Shown: positions 34,443 to 42,910 of the stretch, piece by piece | Layout: every line of letters begins with the position of its first letter | How positions within the stretch are numbered: the first letter of the stretch is position 1 | Origin: Acidobacteriota bacterium | Lineage (GTDB): Bacteria > Acidobacteriota > Vicinamibacteria > Vicinamibacterales > 2-12-FULL-66-21 | Assembly: GCA_003222675.1 (NCBI GenBank) | Contig: QHWT01000043.1 | Location: 1-64,000 of the forward strand | Length of the DNA: 64,000 bases | Reading direction: 5' to 3' | Made by a program: the position numbers and the translations under genes | The notes under the pieces: model-generated | The model's database searches: none | What the model was told of the DNA's origin: nothing | Seen by the model: the letters and a program-made list of their open reading frames with translations, nothing else

Positions 34443-37400
34443 ATGACTTCCCCGCGCGTACGTCGGCCAAAGTACTGTTGCCTCCTCATCGCGGGTGTTC
34501 TGCCGGCGTTTCTTTCGGCTGATGTAGCCGCGCGCACGCCAGGTCTAAAGACCCTGCCTCCACTGCAATCTCAGCTCGCGGTTCCGGAAACGATGCGACC
34601 GTTTCTGAAGCATCTCGAACCGGGAAGCGACGCGTTCCCGATGGAGCGTCAGGTGAAGGAGCTCGAAGCGCGGCTCCGCGAGGTGTCCGACGCGTTTCGT
34701 GCGGGCGCGGCCGGCGCGGCCGGCGTCACCAAAGGGCTGCTCGATCCGAGCTTCCGCGGCGCACGACTTCTCCCGCTCGAAGAGACGGCCACGACGCAGG
34801 CGCCGCTCGAGGTGAAGCGAGCGAAGGATCTGCCGCGCGCGCTCACGCTGGACGCTGCCTCGTTCGCCGCGGAACTGCAACGACTGATGGACGATCTTCG
34901 CGATGTCACCGTCGCGGAGTTCCTCATCACCTCGATCGAACCGGATGGTCCGGCTGATTCGCCGTCTGGCCTTCGCACCACTGTCCGCTACGACATCGTC
35001 GGCGCCGGAAGGAAGGCGTACCGCGTCGAGCACGTCGGCGAGTGGGCGATGACCTGGCGCCGAAACGCGTCAGGCTGGCAGGTCCTTCGATGGACCGCCA
35101 CTGCCCATGTGGTCAGCCGCGCGCGAACCCCGATCTTCACCGAGATCACCGCGGCGGCTCTCGGAGGCAACGACTCGTTCCGACATCAACTCAACATCGA
35201 TCTCGACTCCTGGATGGCGGCGTTCGACTCGGTCTTGACGCGCGACTCCAACGGGCATCATGGCGTCTCGGTCGGAGACGCGGATGGTGACGGACTTGAC
35301 GATCTTTACGTCGCCCAGCCCGCCGGATTGCCCAATCGCCTCTACCGAAATCGCGGCGACGCAACCTTCGAAGACATTACAGACACCGCGGGAGTCGGCG
35401 TCCTCGACGACACCGCGGCGTCGCTCTTTGCTGACGTCGATAACGACGGCGATGAGGATCTCGTATTGGCTACCGCGACCAGACCCCTGCTCTTCATCAA
35501 CGACGGCAAGGGACGCTTCACTCTTGCGCAGGACGCCTTTCAATTCGCCCGGCCGCTTCAGGGCGTGCTGACGTCGATCACGATGGCGGACTACGACCGT
35601 GACGGCTTTCTCGATCTGTACTTGTGCGTCTACTCCTATTTCTTCGGGGCCGGTGAGGACAAGGCCGGAACGCCGGCTCCGTACTACGACGCGCGCAACG
35701 GACCGCCGGGCGTCCTCTTACGAAATGACGGCCACGGGCGATTCATCGACGTGACACAGGAATCGGGCCTCGACGTCGGGAACGATCGCTATCACTTTGC
35801 GGCGGCCTGGGCCGACTACGACGCCGACGGCTGGCCCGATCTTCTCGTCGCGAACGACTTCGGGACCAAGAACCTGTATCGCAATCTCGGGCGTCGTTAC
35901 GGCAAAGTGAGATTCGAGGACGTGGCCGCTTCAGCGGGAGCTCTCGATTACGGCGCCGGCATGAGCGCCACATTCTTCGACTACGACAACGACGGCCTGC
36001 TCGACATCTATACGGGCAACATGTGGAGTGCGCCTGGCCAGCGCGTGACCTCCGCGCCAACGTTCATGCCCGATGCGACGCCGGAGGTGCGCGCGCTCTA
36101 TCGCCGGCATGTTCGAGGGAACTCGTTGTTACGAAATCTCGGCGATGGACGCTTCGAGGACAAGACGCTCGAGGCGCACGCCGAGATGGGGCGCTGGGCA
36201 TGGTCGTCGGACGCGCTCGATTTCGACAGCGACGGTTGGGACGACCTCTACGTCGTCAACGGCATGCTGACGCGAGCGCCTGCGGCCGCCGTGAGGAGCG
36301 AGTCTTCGAGTGACCGGGCGGTAAGAGCGCCTGCGGCCGCCGTGAGGAGCGAGTCTTCGAGCGACCGAGCGGTAAGAGCGCCTGCGGCCGCCGCGAGGAG
36401 CGAGTCTTCGAGTGACCGAGCGGCAGTGAGCGGGGGTGGGGCCCCGCGAGCGGTAAGAGCGCCTGCGGCCGCCGCGAGGAGCGAGGCTTCGAGCGACCGA
36501 GCGGCAGCGAGCGGGGGTGGGGCCCCGCGAGCGTTGAGAAAAGATGCTCGGGATTCGCCTACGGAAGATCTCGAGGGATTCTTCTGGCGACAGGTTGTCG
36601 CCCACTCGCCGCTCACGCGGCTGCCCGGCACGTCGTATGACGATGCCTGGCGTGCGATCAACGAGCTGCTGATTCACGGCTCGATCGCCAGCCGACAGCG
36701 CAACGTGTTCCTGCGCAACGACGGACATGGCGGCTTCGATGAGATCTCAGGCGCGCTCGGGCTCGATCTCAATCAGGACGGCCGATCGTTCGCGGTGCTC
36801 GACGTCGATCGCGACGGCGATCCGGACCTCGTCGTGATGGCCGCCCGGCAGGCGCCGCAGCTTCGGGTGTTCCGAAATGATTTTGGGACGGATCTTCCGC
36901 CTGAAGGCGGAAGCCACGAGTTGGCGGTCCGGCTCACCGGGACGAAGAGCAACCGCGACGCAATCGGCGCTCGTGTGATCGTCGAAACCGATCGCATGCG
37001 CCGGACGAAAATCGTGCAGGCCGGTTCCGGATTCCTGTCGCAGCACTCGAAGGAGCTGCTGATCGGTCTCGGTGCGAGCGAGCGCCTCGTGAAGCTGACG
37101 GTCGAGTGGCCCTCGGGCGGAACGCAGGTCTTCACCGACGTGCCACTGAACACTCGCGTCCGGATTGTCGAAGCGGGCGACATCAAGACGGAGCCCTTCG
37201 CGAGACGATCGGCAGGGAGGACGGCGACGCTCACAATCCCGCCGGCTTCACCGCCAACTGAAACCTGGTTGTATGAGCCATTCCCGGCACCGGACTTTTC
37301 GCTTCAGGACCTCTCCGGAGGAGCGCGTTCGCTCGCGGCATTAAAGGGAAAGCCGGCCGTCGTACTTCTCTGGTCTTTCGATGTGGTCGCGGCGCGCACG

Positions 37401-38528
37401 GCGCTCGAGACACTCGAGCGCGGCGCCAAGGCGCTCAGTCAGGCCGGCGTGGGATCGATCGCGATTGCCACCGATGTTCTGCGAGATCAGGCGCCTCTAC
37501 GTGCTCTCGCTTCGAGCGCGATCCCAATCGTCATTGCAACTCGTGAGGTCAGCCTGAGCTACGCCATCCTCAACCGCCACCTGTTCATGAACCGGCAGGA
37601 CCTACGTCTGCCGATGTGTCTGCTGCTCGATGCCAGCGGGAACGTCGTGAAGGCCTACCGCGATCGCGTGGACGTTGCTCAGATCATGAAAGACGCGACG
37701 ACGATCGACGTGTCTCCGGCCGAGCGGCTCACCCGTGCGGTGCCGTTTCACGGAACCTTCTATTCCGGCCTGCCGCTCCGCAACTACCTGCCGTATGGGC
37801 GAGAGCTTCTCGATCAGCGTCTGGAGGCTGCCGCCGTGATGGCGTTCGAGCGCGCCGCAGAGGCGAACCCGGGCGCCCCCACGCTGTATCGGTTGGGTAC
37901 GCTGCTGTCCAGGAGCGGCGAGACGGCGCGGGCTCGGGCGGCGTTCGAGCGCGCCCTGATGCTGCAGCCGGACCTAGCCGAGGCCAACAACGATCTCGGA
38001 GCCCTCCTCGCACAGGGAGGGGATCTCGACGCTGCCATCAGTCGGTTTCGTGCAGCGCTTGCGTCGATTCCTGAGTACCCCGATGCGTTGAACAACCTTG
38101 GCTACGCCCTGCTACTTAAAGGTCGCGACGAGGAAGCTCGCGCGCTCTACGAAAAAGCCTTGGCGCTGCAGCCTGACTTTCCTGAAGCCTTGAACAATCT
38201 CGGAATGCTTCTCGGTCGAGCGGGAGAGATGGATCGGGCGGAGCGCTATTTCCGTGATGCGCTGGACCGGCGCGCGGACTACGGAGAGGCAGCCAACAAT
38301 CTGGCGCTCGTACTTGTCTCGAGGGGACAACTGGACGCTGCTGTCAGCCTTCTCGAAGGCGTTCTGAAGCGGACACCGGAGTACGAGGGAGCCTACGTGA
38401 CTCTAGCCAAGGTCTACTTCAGCGTCGGCCGCTCCGCGGAGGCCATCGGTGTACTCGAACGGCTTCTGCAGAGGAATCCCAAACACCCGGTCGCCCTGGA
38501 ACTGCTCCGGCAATGGAAGCGGGACTGA
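34443..38528 (+). CDS. Secreted FG-GAP/ASPIC-UnbV, thioredoxin-like and TPR fusion protein
   Basis: Giant exported protein of 1361 residues from the ATG at 34443, which opens a signal peptide (MTSPRVRRPKYCCLLIAG...). In order: an N-terminal helical region, seven calcium-loop FG-GAP units forming a propeller (DADGDGLDDLYVA, DVDNDGDEDL, DYDRDGFLDLYL, DYDADGWPDLLV, DYDNDGLLDIYTG, DFDSDGWDDLYVV, DVDRDGDPDLVV), an ASPIC/UnbV domain (AGSGFLSQHSKELLIGLGA), a thioredoxin/AhpC-like domain without a CxxC (PDFSLQDLSGG), and about six TPRs. FG-GAP/ASPIC proteins often sit beside TonB receptors in Acidobacteria. A repeat insertion (36274-36536) and a REP-like palindrome lie in frame inside it. Confidence 0.87.
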   Translation: MTSPRVRRPKYCCLLIAGVLPAFLSADVAARTPGLKTLPPLQSQLAVPETMRPFLKHLEPGSDAFPMERQVKELEARLREVSDAFRAGAAGAAGVTKGLLDPSFRGARLLPLEETATTQAPLEVKRAKDLPRALTLDAASFAAELQRLMDDLRDVTVAEFLITSIEPDGPADSPSGLRTTVRYDIVGAGRKAYRVEHVGEWAMTWRRNASGWQVLRWTATAHVVSRARTPIFTEITAAALGGNDSFRHQLNIDLDSWMAAFDSVLTRDSNGHHGVSVGDADGDGLDDLYVAQPAGLPNRLYRNRGDATFEDITDTAGVGVLDDTAASLFADVDNDGDEDLVLATATRPLLFINDGKGRFTLAQDAFQFARPLQGVLTSITMADYDRDGFLDLYLCVYSYFFGAGEDKAGTPAPYYDARNGPPGVLLRNDGHGRFIDVTQESGLDVGNDRYHFAAAWADYDADGWPDLLVANDFGTKNLYRNLGRRYGKVRFEDVAASAGALDYGAGMSATFFDYDNDGLLDIYTGNMWSAPGQRVTSAPTFMPDATPEVRALYRRHVRGNSLLRNLGDGRFEDKTLEAHAEMGRWAWSSDALDFDSDGWDDLYVVNGMLTRAPAAAVRSESSSDRAVRAPAAAVRSESSSDRAVRAPAAAARSESSSDRAAVSGGGAPRAVRAPAAAARSEASSDRAAASGGGAPRALRKDARDSPTEDLEGFFWRQVVAHSPLTRLPGTSYDDAWRAINELLIHGSIASRQRNVFLRNDGHGGFDEISGALGLDLNQDGRSFAVLDVDRDGDPDLVVMAARQAPQLRVFRNDFGTDLPPEGGSHELAVRLTGTKSNRDAIGARVIVETDRMRRTKIVQAGSGFLSQHSKELLIGLGASERLVKLTVEWPSGGTQVFTDVPLNTRVRIVEAGDIKTEPFARRSAGRTATLTIPPASPPTETWLYEPFPAPDFSLQDLSGGARSLAALKGKPAVVLLWSFDVVAARTALETLERGAKALSQAGVGSIAIATDVLRDQAPLRALASSAIPIVIATREVSLSYAILNRHLFMNRQDLRLPMCLLLDASGNVVKAYRDRVDVAQIMKDATTIDVSPAERLTRAVPFHGTFYSGLPLRNYLPYGRELLDQRLEAAAVMAFERAAEANPGAPTLYRLGTLLSRSGETARARAAFERALMLQPDLAEANNDLGALLAQGGDLDAAISRFRAALASIPEYPDALNNLGYALLLKGRDEEARALYEKALALQPDFPEALNNLGMLLGRAGEMDRAERYFRDALDRRADYGEAANNLALVLVSRGQLDAAVSLLEGVLKRTPEYEGAYVTLAKVYFSVGRSAEAIGVLERLLQRNPKHPVALELLRQWKRD
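36274..36536 (+). repeat. In-frame tandem repeat of 51 and 81 nt inside the FG-GAP gene
   Basis: Four units start with GAGCGCCTGCGGCCGCCG at 36274, 36325, 36376 and 36457. The first two repeat at 51 nt, the third is extended to 81 nt by GGGGTGGGGCCCCGCGAGCG, and the last has the same extension. All lengths are multiples of three, so they add units of 17 or 27 residues (RAPAAAVRSESSSDRA type) right after the sixth propeller blade. Base composition and residues differ sharply from the flanks. Confidence 0.9.
36894..36913. repeat. Palindromic REP-like element, copy 2, inside a CDS
   Basis: CTTCCGCCT-GA-AGGCGGAAG followed by CCACGA: the same palindrome and flank as at 15032-15057 except one central base. 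Here it is read in frame as L-P-P-E-G-G-S-H in a loop of the FG-GAP protein. It resembles coding-region palindromic elements such as those of Rickettsia in behaviour. Confidence 0.7.
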
Positions 38529-38534
38529 TTCCCC

Positions 38535-38564
38535 TTGACTTCTCTCTCCGATAGGGCCTAGCTA
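38535..38564 (+). promoter_or_regulatory. Sigma-70-like promoter of the TonB receptor gene
   Basis: TTGACT (38535-38540) and TAGCTA (38559-38564) with an 18-nt spacer lie 50 nt before the TonB receptor ATG. They start 7 nt after the stop of the FG-GAP gene, so the receptor can be transcribed on its own. Predicted by sequence only. Confidence 0.45.
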
Positions 38565-38614
38565 TCAGGTTCCACTATCGCTCTGGGGCTCAGACGAAAG
38601 TAGAGGAGGAGTCT

Positions 38615-41600
38615 ATGTCCTTCGGCAGAAGGCTCGGGGGAGCGGTGGGTCTTGCCCTTGTAGCCTTTGTCTTCGCGGGTCATCCCACGGTCCTTCGAGC
38701 GCAGACGACGAGCGCATCCGTTTCAGGGTCCATCCAGGATTCACAGGGCGGGGTCCTCCCGGGCGTCACGGTCACGATGACCAGTCGCTCGCAGGGCAAC
38801 GTTCTCACGGCGGTCACCGACGAAGGCGGTCGTTTCGTCTTCCCCATCGTCCGTCCGGACACCTATTCACTCCAGGTCACGCTCCAGGGCTTCAAGACGC
38901 TCGAGCGGACGAACGTGGTCGTGAACGCGAACGACAAGCTTTCGACAGGCGCGCTGACGCTGGAAGTCGGCGCCATGACCGAGCAGGTCAGCGTCACCGG
39001 CCGCGTGACCGAGCTGCAGTCGACGAGCGGCGAGCGGTCGTTCACGCTGGAAAGCGAAGCGCTGAAGAACATCGCCAACAACGGACGGATGCTGTTCAAC
39101 TTCGCGACGCTCGTGCCGGGCGCGCTGGCGCAGGGCACCGGTGGGAGCGAGATCGGGGCAGCAGACGGATTCACCGTCAATGGCCAGCGGCCAAACTCCA
39201 ATAACGTCACGATCGATGGCGTTGCCAACATCGATACCGGGAACAACGGCGGCAACATGGCGACGACCAATATCGATTCAGTCGCCGAGTTCAAGGTCCT
39301 CACCAACTCGTACCAGGCAGAGTACGGGCGCGCCGTCGGTGGACAGGTGCAGGTGGTCACCAAGAGCGGGACGCAGGCGTTCCGCGGCTCGGGTTACTGG
39401 TACGGACGCCGATCGGGCTGGGACGCGAACACGTGGTTGAACAATCGTAATACCCCCGCGATCCAGCCGGCCAAGACGGCAAGGAACGACTCCGGCTACA
39501 CGATCGGCGGGCCGATCGCGTTTCCGGGTTTCAACATGGACAAGAAGAAATTGTTCTTCTTCTGGAGCCAGGAGTGGCAGCGGCGCACGATCCCGGCGAC
39601 CCTGCATCAGACGCGGGTGCCCACCGCGCTCGAGCGGCGCGGTGATTTCTCGCAGAGCGTCGACAGCAGCGGCAACCCGTTCCCCCTCATTCGCGATTTC
39701 ACCACGGGGCTGCCGTGCACCGCGTCGAACACGAGCGGATGTTTCCAAGACGGCGGCGTGCTCGGCCGGATCCCGGCGAACCGGCTCTATGCGCCCGGAC
39801 TGGCGGCCCTGAACATTTTCCCCAGCGCGAATTTCTCGGGCGGCAGCGGCCTGAACTTCACGAGCCAGGACCCCGACAGCCCGAAGCGGCGCGAAGACCT
39901 TCTCCGGATGGACTTCCAGGCGACGAACAACTGGCGCGTCACCGGCCGCTACATGAAGAACAAGGAAGACATCCTGCAGGCGTACGGCACGACATGGGCC
40001 GGCAATGGCAGCGATCAGCTCCCGACGCCAACGCTGTTCTTGCACCCCGGCTCGAACTACATGCTGTCCGCGACGGGCACGTTGAACAATTCGACGTCGC
40101 TCGAGGTCAGCTGGGGACGTGCAGCCAACTCGCTGAACTACCAGCTTCAGCTGGACCCGTTGTTCCGTTCAAACGCGGGAGTTTCCGCGCTGCCGCTGCT
40201 ATTCCCGGATGCGGTGCAGTCGGATTACGTTCCGTGGTTTGTGTTCCGCGGCGGGCGCACCGGGAACGCCGGACAGTACCAGACCGATCGCGGTCCGTTC
40301 ACCAACGAGAACATCACCCACGACGTCCTCGCGAACCTGACGAAGGTGTGGGGCTCGCACGCGTCGAAAGCCGGCTTCTACTACCAGAACAGCTTCAAGC
40401 CGCAGAGCATCTTCGCCAGCTTCAACAGTCAGATTGACTTCACTGACAACTCGAGCAGCCCGTTCGACACCGGGTTTGCCTACGCGAACGCGGCACTCGG
40501 GGTGTTCAACAGCTACACCCAGGCATCCAAGTACGCGCTGCCGGAATGGCGATATCACAATTTCGAGTGGTACGCGCAGGACAACTGGAAGCCAACCAAC
40601 CGTCTTACGCTCGATTACGGCGTGCGGTTCTACTACCTCACGCCGCAGTGGGACACGACGCTGCAGGCCTCGAACTTCATCCCCGAACTGTTCGATCCGA
40701 ACGCAGCGGCGCGGCTGTATACGCCAGTCTGCATCGGTGCGTCCCCGTGCTCGGGGAACGACCGCCGCGGAATCGATCCCGTGCTGACTGCCGCGGGTGC
40801 GACGCCGACGCTGGCCAACACCGTGGATGCGCGCTTCATCGGCCGGCTTACCCCCGGCTCGAATCAGTTCAACGGCGCCTTTCAGGCAGGCCAGGGCATC
40901 AACGACCAGCTTCAGAATGGAAATGCCTTCAGGATCTCACCGCGGATAGGGGCGGTGTACGACCTGACCGGCAGAGGCGACACCATCGTCCGTGGAGGCT
41001 TCGGGATTTTCTACGACCGGCCGCAGGGGAACATGGTCTTCGACATGATCTCCAACGCGCCGGGCGTGCTGAACTCGACGCTCCAGTTTGGTCAGCTGCA
41101 GACTCTGACGGCAGCTGGCGGCGACCCCAATCCGACGCTGTCGCTCAATCCCACCGCGTTTGATTTCAAGCCGCCACGGGTCAATCAATGGAACGTCGGC
41201 ATCCAGCACAAGGTGTGGAGGGAAGTGATCCTCGACCTCGCCTACGTGGGCTCCAAATCGACGGACCTGTTGCGTCAGGTGCAAATCAATGCGATTCCGT
41301 TCGGCGGGACATTCCTGCCGCAGAACCAGGATCCCACTCGTGCGCCGAGCGCGCAACTGGGGTCATCGGCACTGTCGAATGACTTCCTGCGGCCATTCAG
41401 GGGATACGGCGGCATCCGAATGTGGGACTACAGCGGCTACTCGAACTATCACGGGCTTCAGACGTCGGTGACCCGCCGGTTCGACCGCGGATTCATGTTC
41501 TCCGGCTTCTACGTCTGGAGCAAGGCGCTCGGCATCAACAGCGACGATTTTGCCGCCGGCGTGCCCAATGTCAGCAAAGCGGAAACGCGGCGCCTCGATT

Positions 41601-42223
41601 ACTCGTTGCTGAATTACGACCGTCCGCACAACTTCGTGCTCAACGCGATCTATCAGACGCCCACGGTTACGCGCAGCAAACCGCTCGGCCTGCTGGCGAA
41701 CGACTGGCAGATCTCCGGCGTGTATCGTTGGACGAGCGGCCGTCCGTACACGGTCGACTTCACGATTCCGGGTATCGGTTCCGTGAACCTTACCGGTACC
41801 GACACGCCAAACGCGCGTATCGCCCTCACGTGCAACCCGGGTCGCGGGTGGAGCGGCGATCCGTACGGGCAGCTCGAGACCTCGTGCTTCGCGCCGCCGC
41901 AGCCCGGCAGCGATGGCGCCGAATCCGCGCGGTTCTTCGTGCGCAATCCGCCGGTCAACAACCTGGACATGTCGCTGTCCAAGATCTTCGCGGTGGTGAG
42001 AACCGTGAAGTTCGAGTTCCGCGTCGACATGTTCAACGCCTTGAACCACACGCAATTCACCGGCATCAATGCGAGGGCCAACTTCGCCAGCCTGACCGAT
42101 CGGACGATCACCAACCTGCCCTTCGACGCGAGCGGCAAACTGGTGCAACCGAACGGATTCGGGACGATCAACGGCGTCGCGCCGCCGCGCACGCTGCAGC
42201 TCGTCACCCGCGTGACGTTCTAG
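38615..42223 (+). CDS. TonB-dependent receptor with carboxypeptidase-regulatory N-terminal domain (Oar-like)
   Basis: Outer-membrane receptor of 1202 residues. Signal peptide (ends near TVLRAQ), a carboxypeptidase-regulatory-like beta-sandwich (GSIQDSQGGVLPGVTVTMTS, then TYSLQVTLQGFKT), a plug domain (about 110-260, VNGQRPNSNNVTIDGVANID in part) and a large beta-barrel ending in VTRVTF, the usual C-terminal aromatic. Takes up large or scarce substrates using TonB energy; the substrate is unknown, with oligosaccharides or peptides likely. A strong GAGGAGGAG ribosome binding site precedes the ATG and an intrinsic terminator follows. The upstream FG-GAP/TPR protein may be its surface or periplasmic partner. 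Confidence 0.94.
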   Translation: MSFGRRLGGAVGLALVAFVFAGHPTVLRAQTTSASVSGSIQDSQGGVLPGVTVTMTSRSQGNVLTAVTDEGGRFVFPIVRPDTYSLQVTLQGFKTLERTNVVVNANDKLSTGALTLEVGAMTEQVSVTGRVTELQSTSGERSFTLESEALKNIANNGRMLFNFATLVPGALAQGTGGSEIGAADGFTVNGQRPNSNNVTIDGVANIDTGNNGGNMATTNIDSVAEFKVLTNSYQAEYGRAVGGQVQVVTKSGTQAFRGSGYWYGRRSGWDANTWLNNRNTPAIQPAKTARNDSGYTIGGPIAFPGFNMDKKKLFFFWSQEWQRRTIPATLHQTRVPTALERRGDFSQSVDSSGNPFPLIRDFTTGLPCTASNTSGCFQDGGVLGRIPANRLYAPGLAALNIFPSANFSGGSGLNFTSQDPDSPKRREDLLRMDFQATNNWRVTGRYMKNKEDILQAYGTTWAGNGSDQLPTPTLFLHPGSNYMLSATGTLNNSTSLEVSWGRAANSLNYQLQLDPLFRSNAGVSALPLLFPDAVQSDYVPWFVFRGGRTGNAGQYQTDRGPFTNENITHDVLANLTKVWGSHASKAGFYYQNSFKPQSIFASFNSQIDFTDNSSSPFDTGFAYANAALGVFNSYTQASKYALPEWRYHNFEWYAQDNWKPTNRLTLDYGVRFYYLTPQWDTTLQASNFIPELFDPNAAARLYTPVCIGASPCSGNDRRGIDPVLTAAGATPTLANTVDARFIGRLTPGSNQFNGAFQAGQGINDQLQNGNAFRISPRIGAVYDLTGRGDTIVRGGFGIFYDRPQGNMVFDMISNAPGVLNSTLQFGQLQTLTAAGGDPNPTLSLNPTAFDFKPPRVNQWNVGIQHKVWREVILDLAYVGSKSTDLLRQVQINAIPFGGTFLPQNQDPTRAPSAQLGSSALSNDFLRPFRGYGGIRMWDYSGYSNYHGLQTSVTRRFDRGFMFSGFYVWSKALGINSDDFAAGVPNVSKAETRRLDYSLLNYDRPHNFVLNAIYQTPTVTRSKPLGLLANDWQISGVYRWTSGRPYTVDFTIPGIGSVNLTGTDTPNARIALTCNPGRGWSGDPYGQLETSCFAPPQPGSDGAESARFFVRNPPVNNLDMSLSKIFAVVRTVKFEFRVDMFNALNHTQFTGINARANFASLTDRTITNLPFDASGKLVQPNGFGTINGVAPPRTLQLVTRVTF

Positions 42224-42276
42224 CGGCGGACAATCGGATCACTGCGGACTCGCGCCAGGCGTACCACAAAAACAAC

Positions 42277-42311
42277 GGGCGTCCGTTTAACCGGACGCCC
42301 GTTTTTGTTTT
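42277..42311. terminator. Intrinsic terminator after the TonB receptor
   Basis: Perfect 9-bp stem GGGCGTCCG / CGGACGCCC with a 6-nt loop, followed by GTTTTTGTTTT. An A-rich stretch precedes it, so it can work on both strands. 53 nt after the stop codon. Confidence 0.9.
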
Positions 42312-42571
42312 CACGACGGTCGGGCATGAGACCCGAGTCTTGTGCGTGCCGCTCGGCACTCCAGCCTCGCTCGCCTGGTCCGACGTAACCTTCGGCGCCA
42401 ACCTTCGCGTCGTTGATCCCGGCGGCGGACATCCAGATCGTGAACAGCACACGCCGCCAGCCGCAAATTCGGCACCTTGATCTGCTCAGCGACAGCAATC
42501 CCTTCTAGAAATAATTTCCAGCCGACTGCGCGCTTCGCCCGTCAAGATGAGAGTGGCATAGGAGGTCTCGC
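42312..42571. other. Intergenic stretch, no gene seen
   Basis: No convincing coding sequence on either strand. It presumably holds the promoter for the small secreted protein gene at 42572. Confidence 0.3.
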
Positions 42572-42883
42572 ATGTTGAATCGACTGTCTGCCCTGTGGCT
42601 CGTGCTCGGTGCTATCGGCGGCTATGCGGTCGCCGGCCCGTCCGTGACGGCGCAAAGTGGCACGTCCTTGTTTAACACCGCACTCAATTCCGGGAATACC
42701 GTCCGGTTGACGTTCCAACGCGACACCTTCGGTCCCGAGCGCAGTAATTACGTGAACTGCACCGTGGCCGAGGTGCAAGGCCGCTGGGTCAGATGCAAGG
42801 CGGCAGATTCGTTTCAAGAGGACCGCGAGCAACAGTGGTACAGCCTGGAGCGGGTCGTCCAGATAACAAAAAAGGAAAAATAA
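42572..42883 (+). CDS. Small secreted protein of unknown function
   Basis: A 103-residue protein with a signal peptide (MLNRLSALWLVLGAIGGYAVAG...) and an AGGAGGT ribosome binding site 7 nt upstream. The mature part has the pattern of a single small beta-barrel (TVRLTFQRDTFG, YVNCTVAEVQGRWVRCKA, WYSLERVVQITKK) with two Cys that could form a disulfide. It resembles the small SH3-like periplasmic domains seen beside secreted enzymes, but I cannot name a family. The convergent amidase gene begins 27 nt beyond its stop. Confidence 0.65.
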   Translation: MLNRLSALWLVLGAIGGYAVAGPSVTAQSGTSLFNTALNSGNTVRLTFQRDTFGPERSNYVNCTVAEVQGRWVRCKAADSFQEDREQQWYSLERVVQITKKEK

Positions 42884-42910
42884 GCTCCGCAGCCGAGCGT
42901 CGCGTCACGC

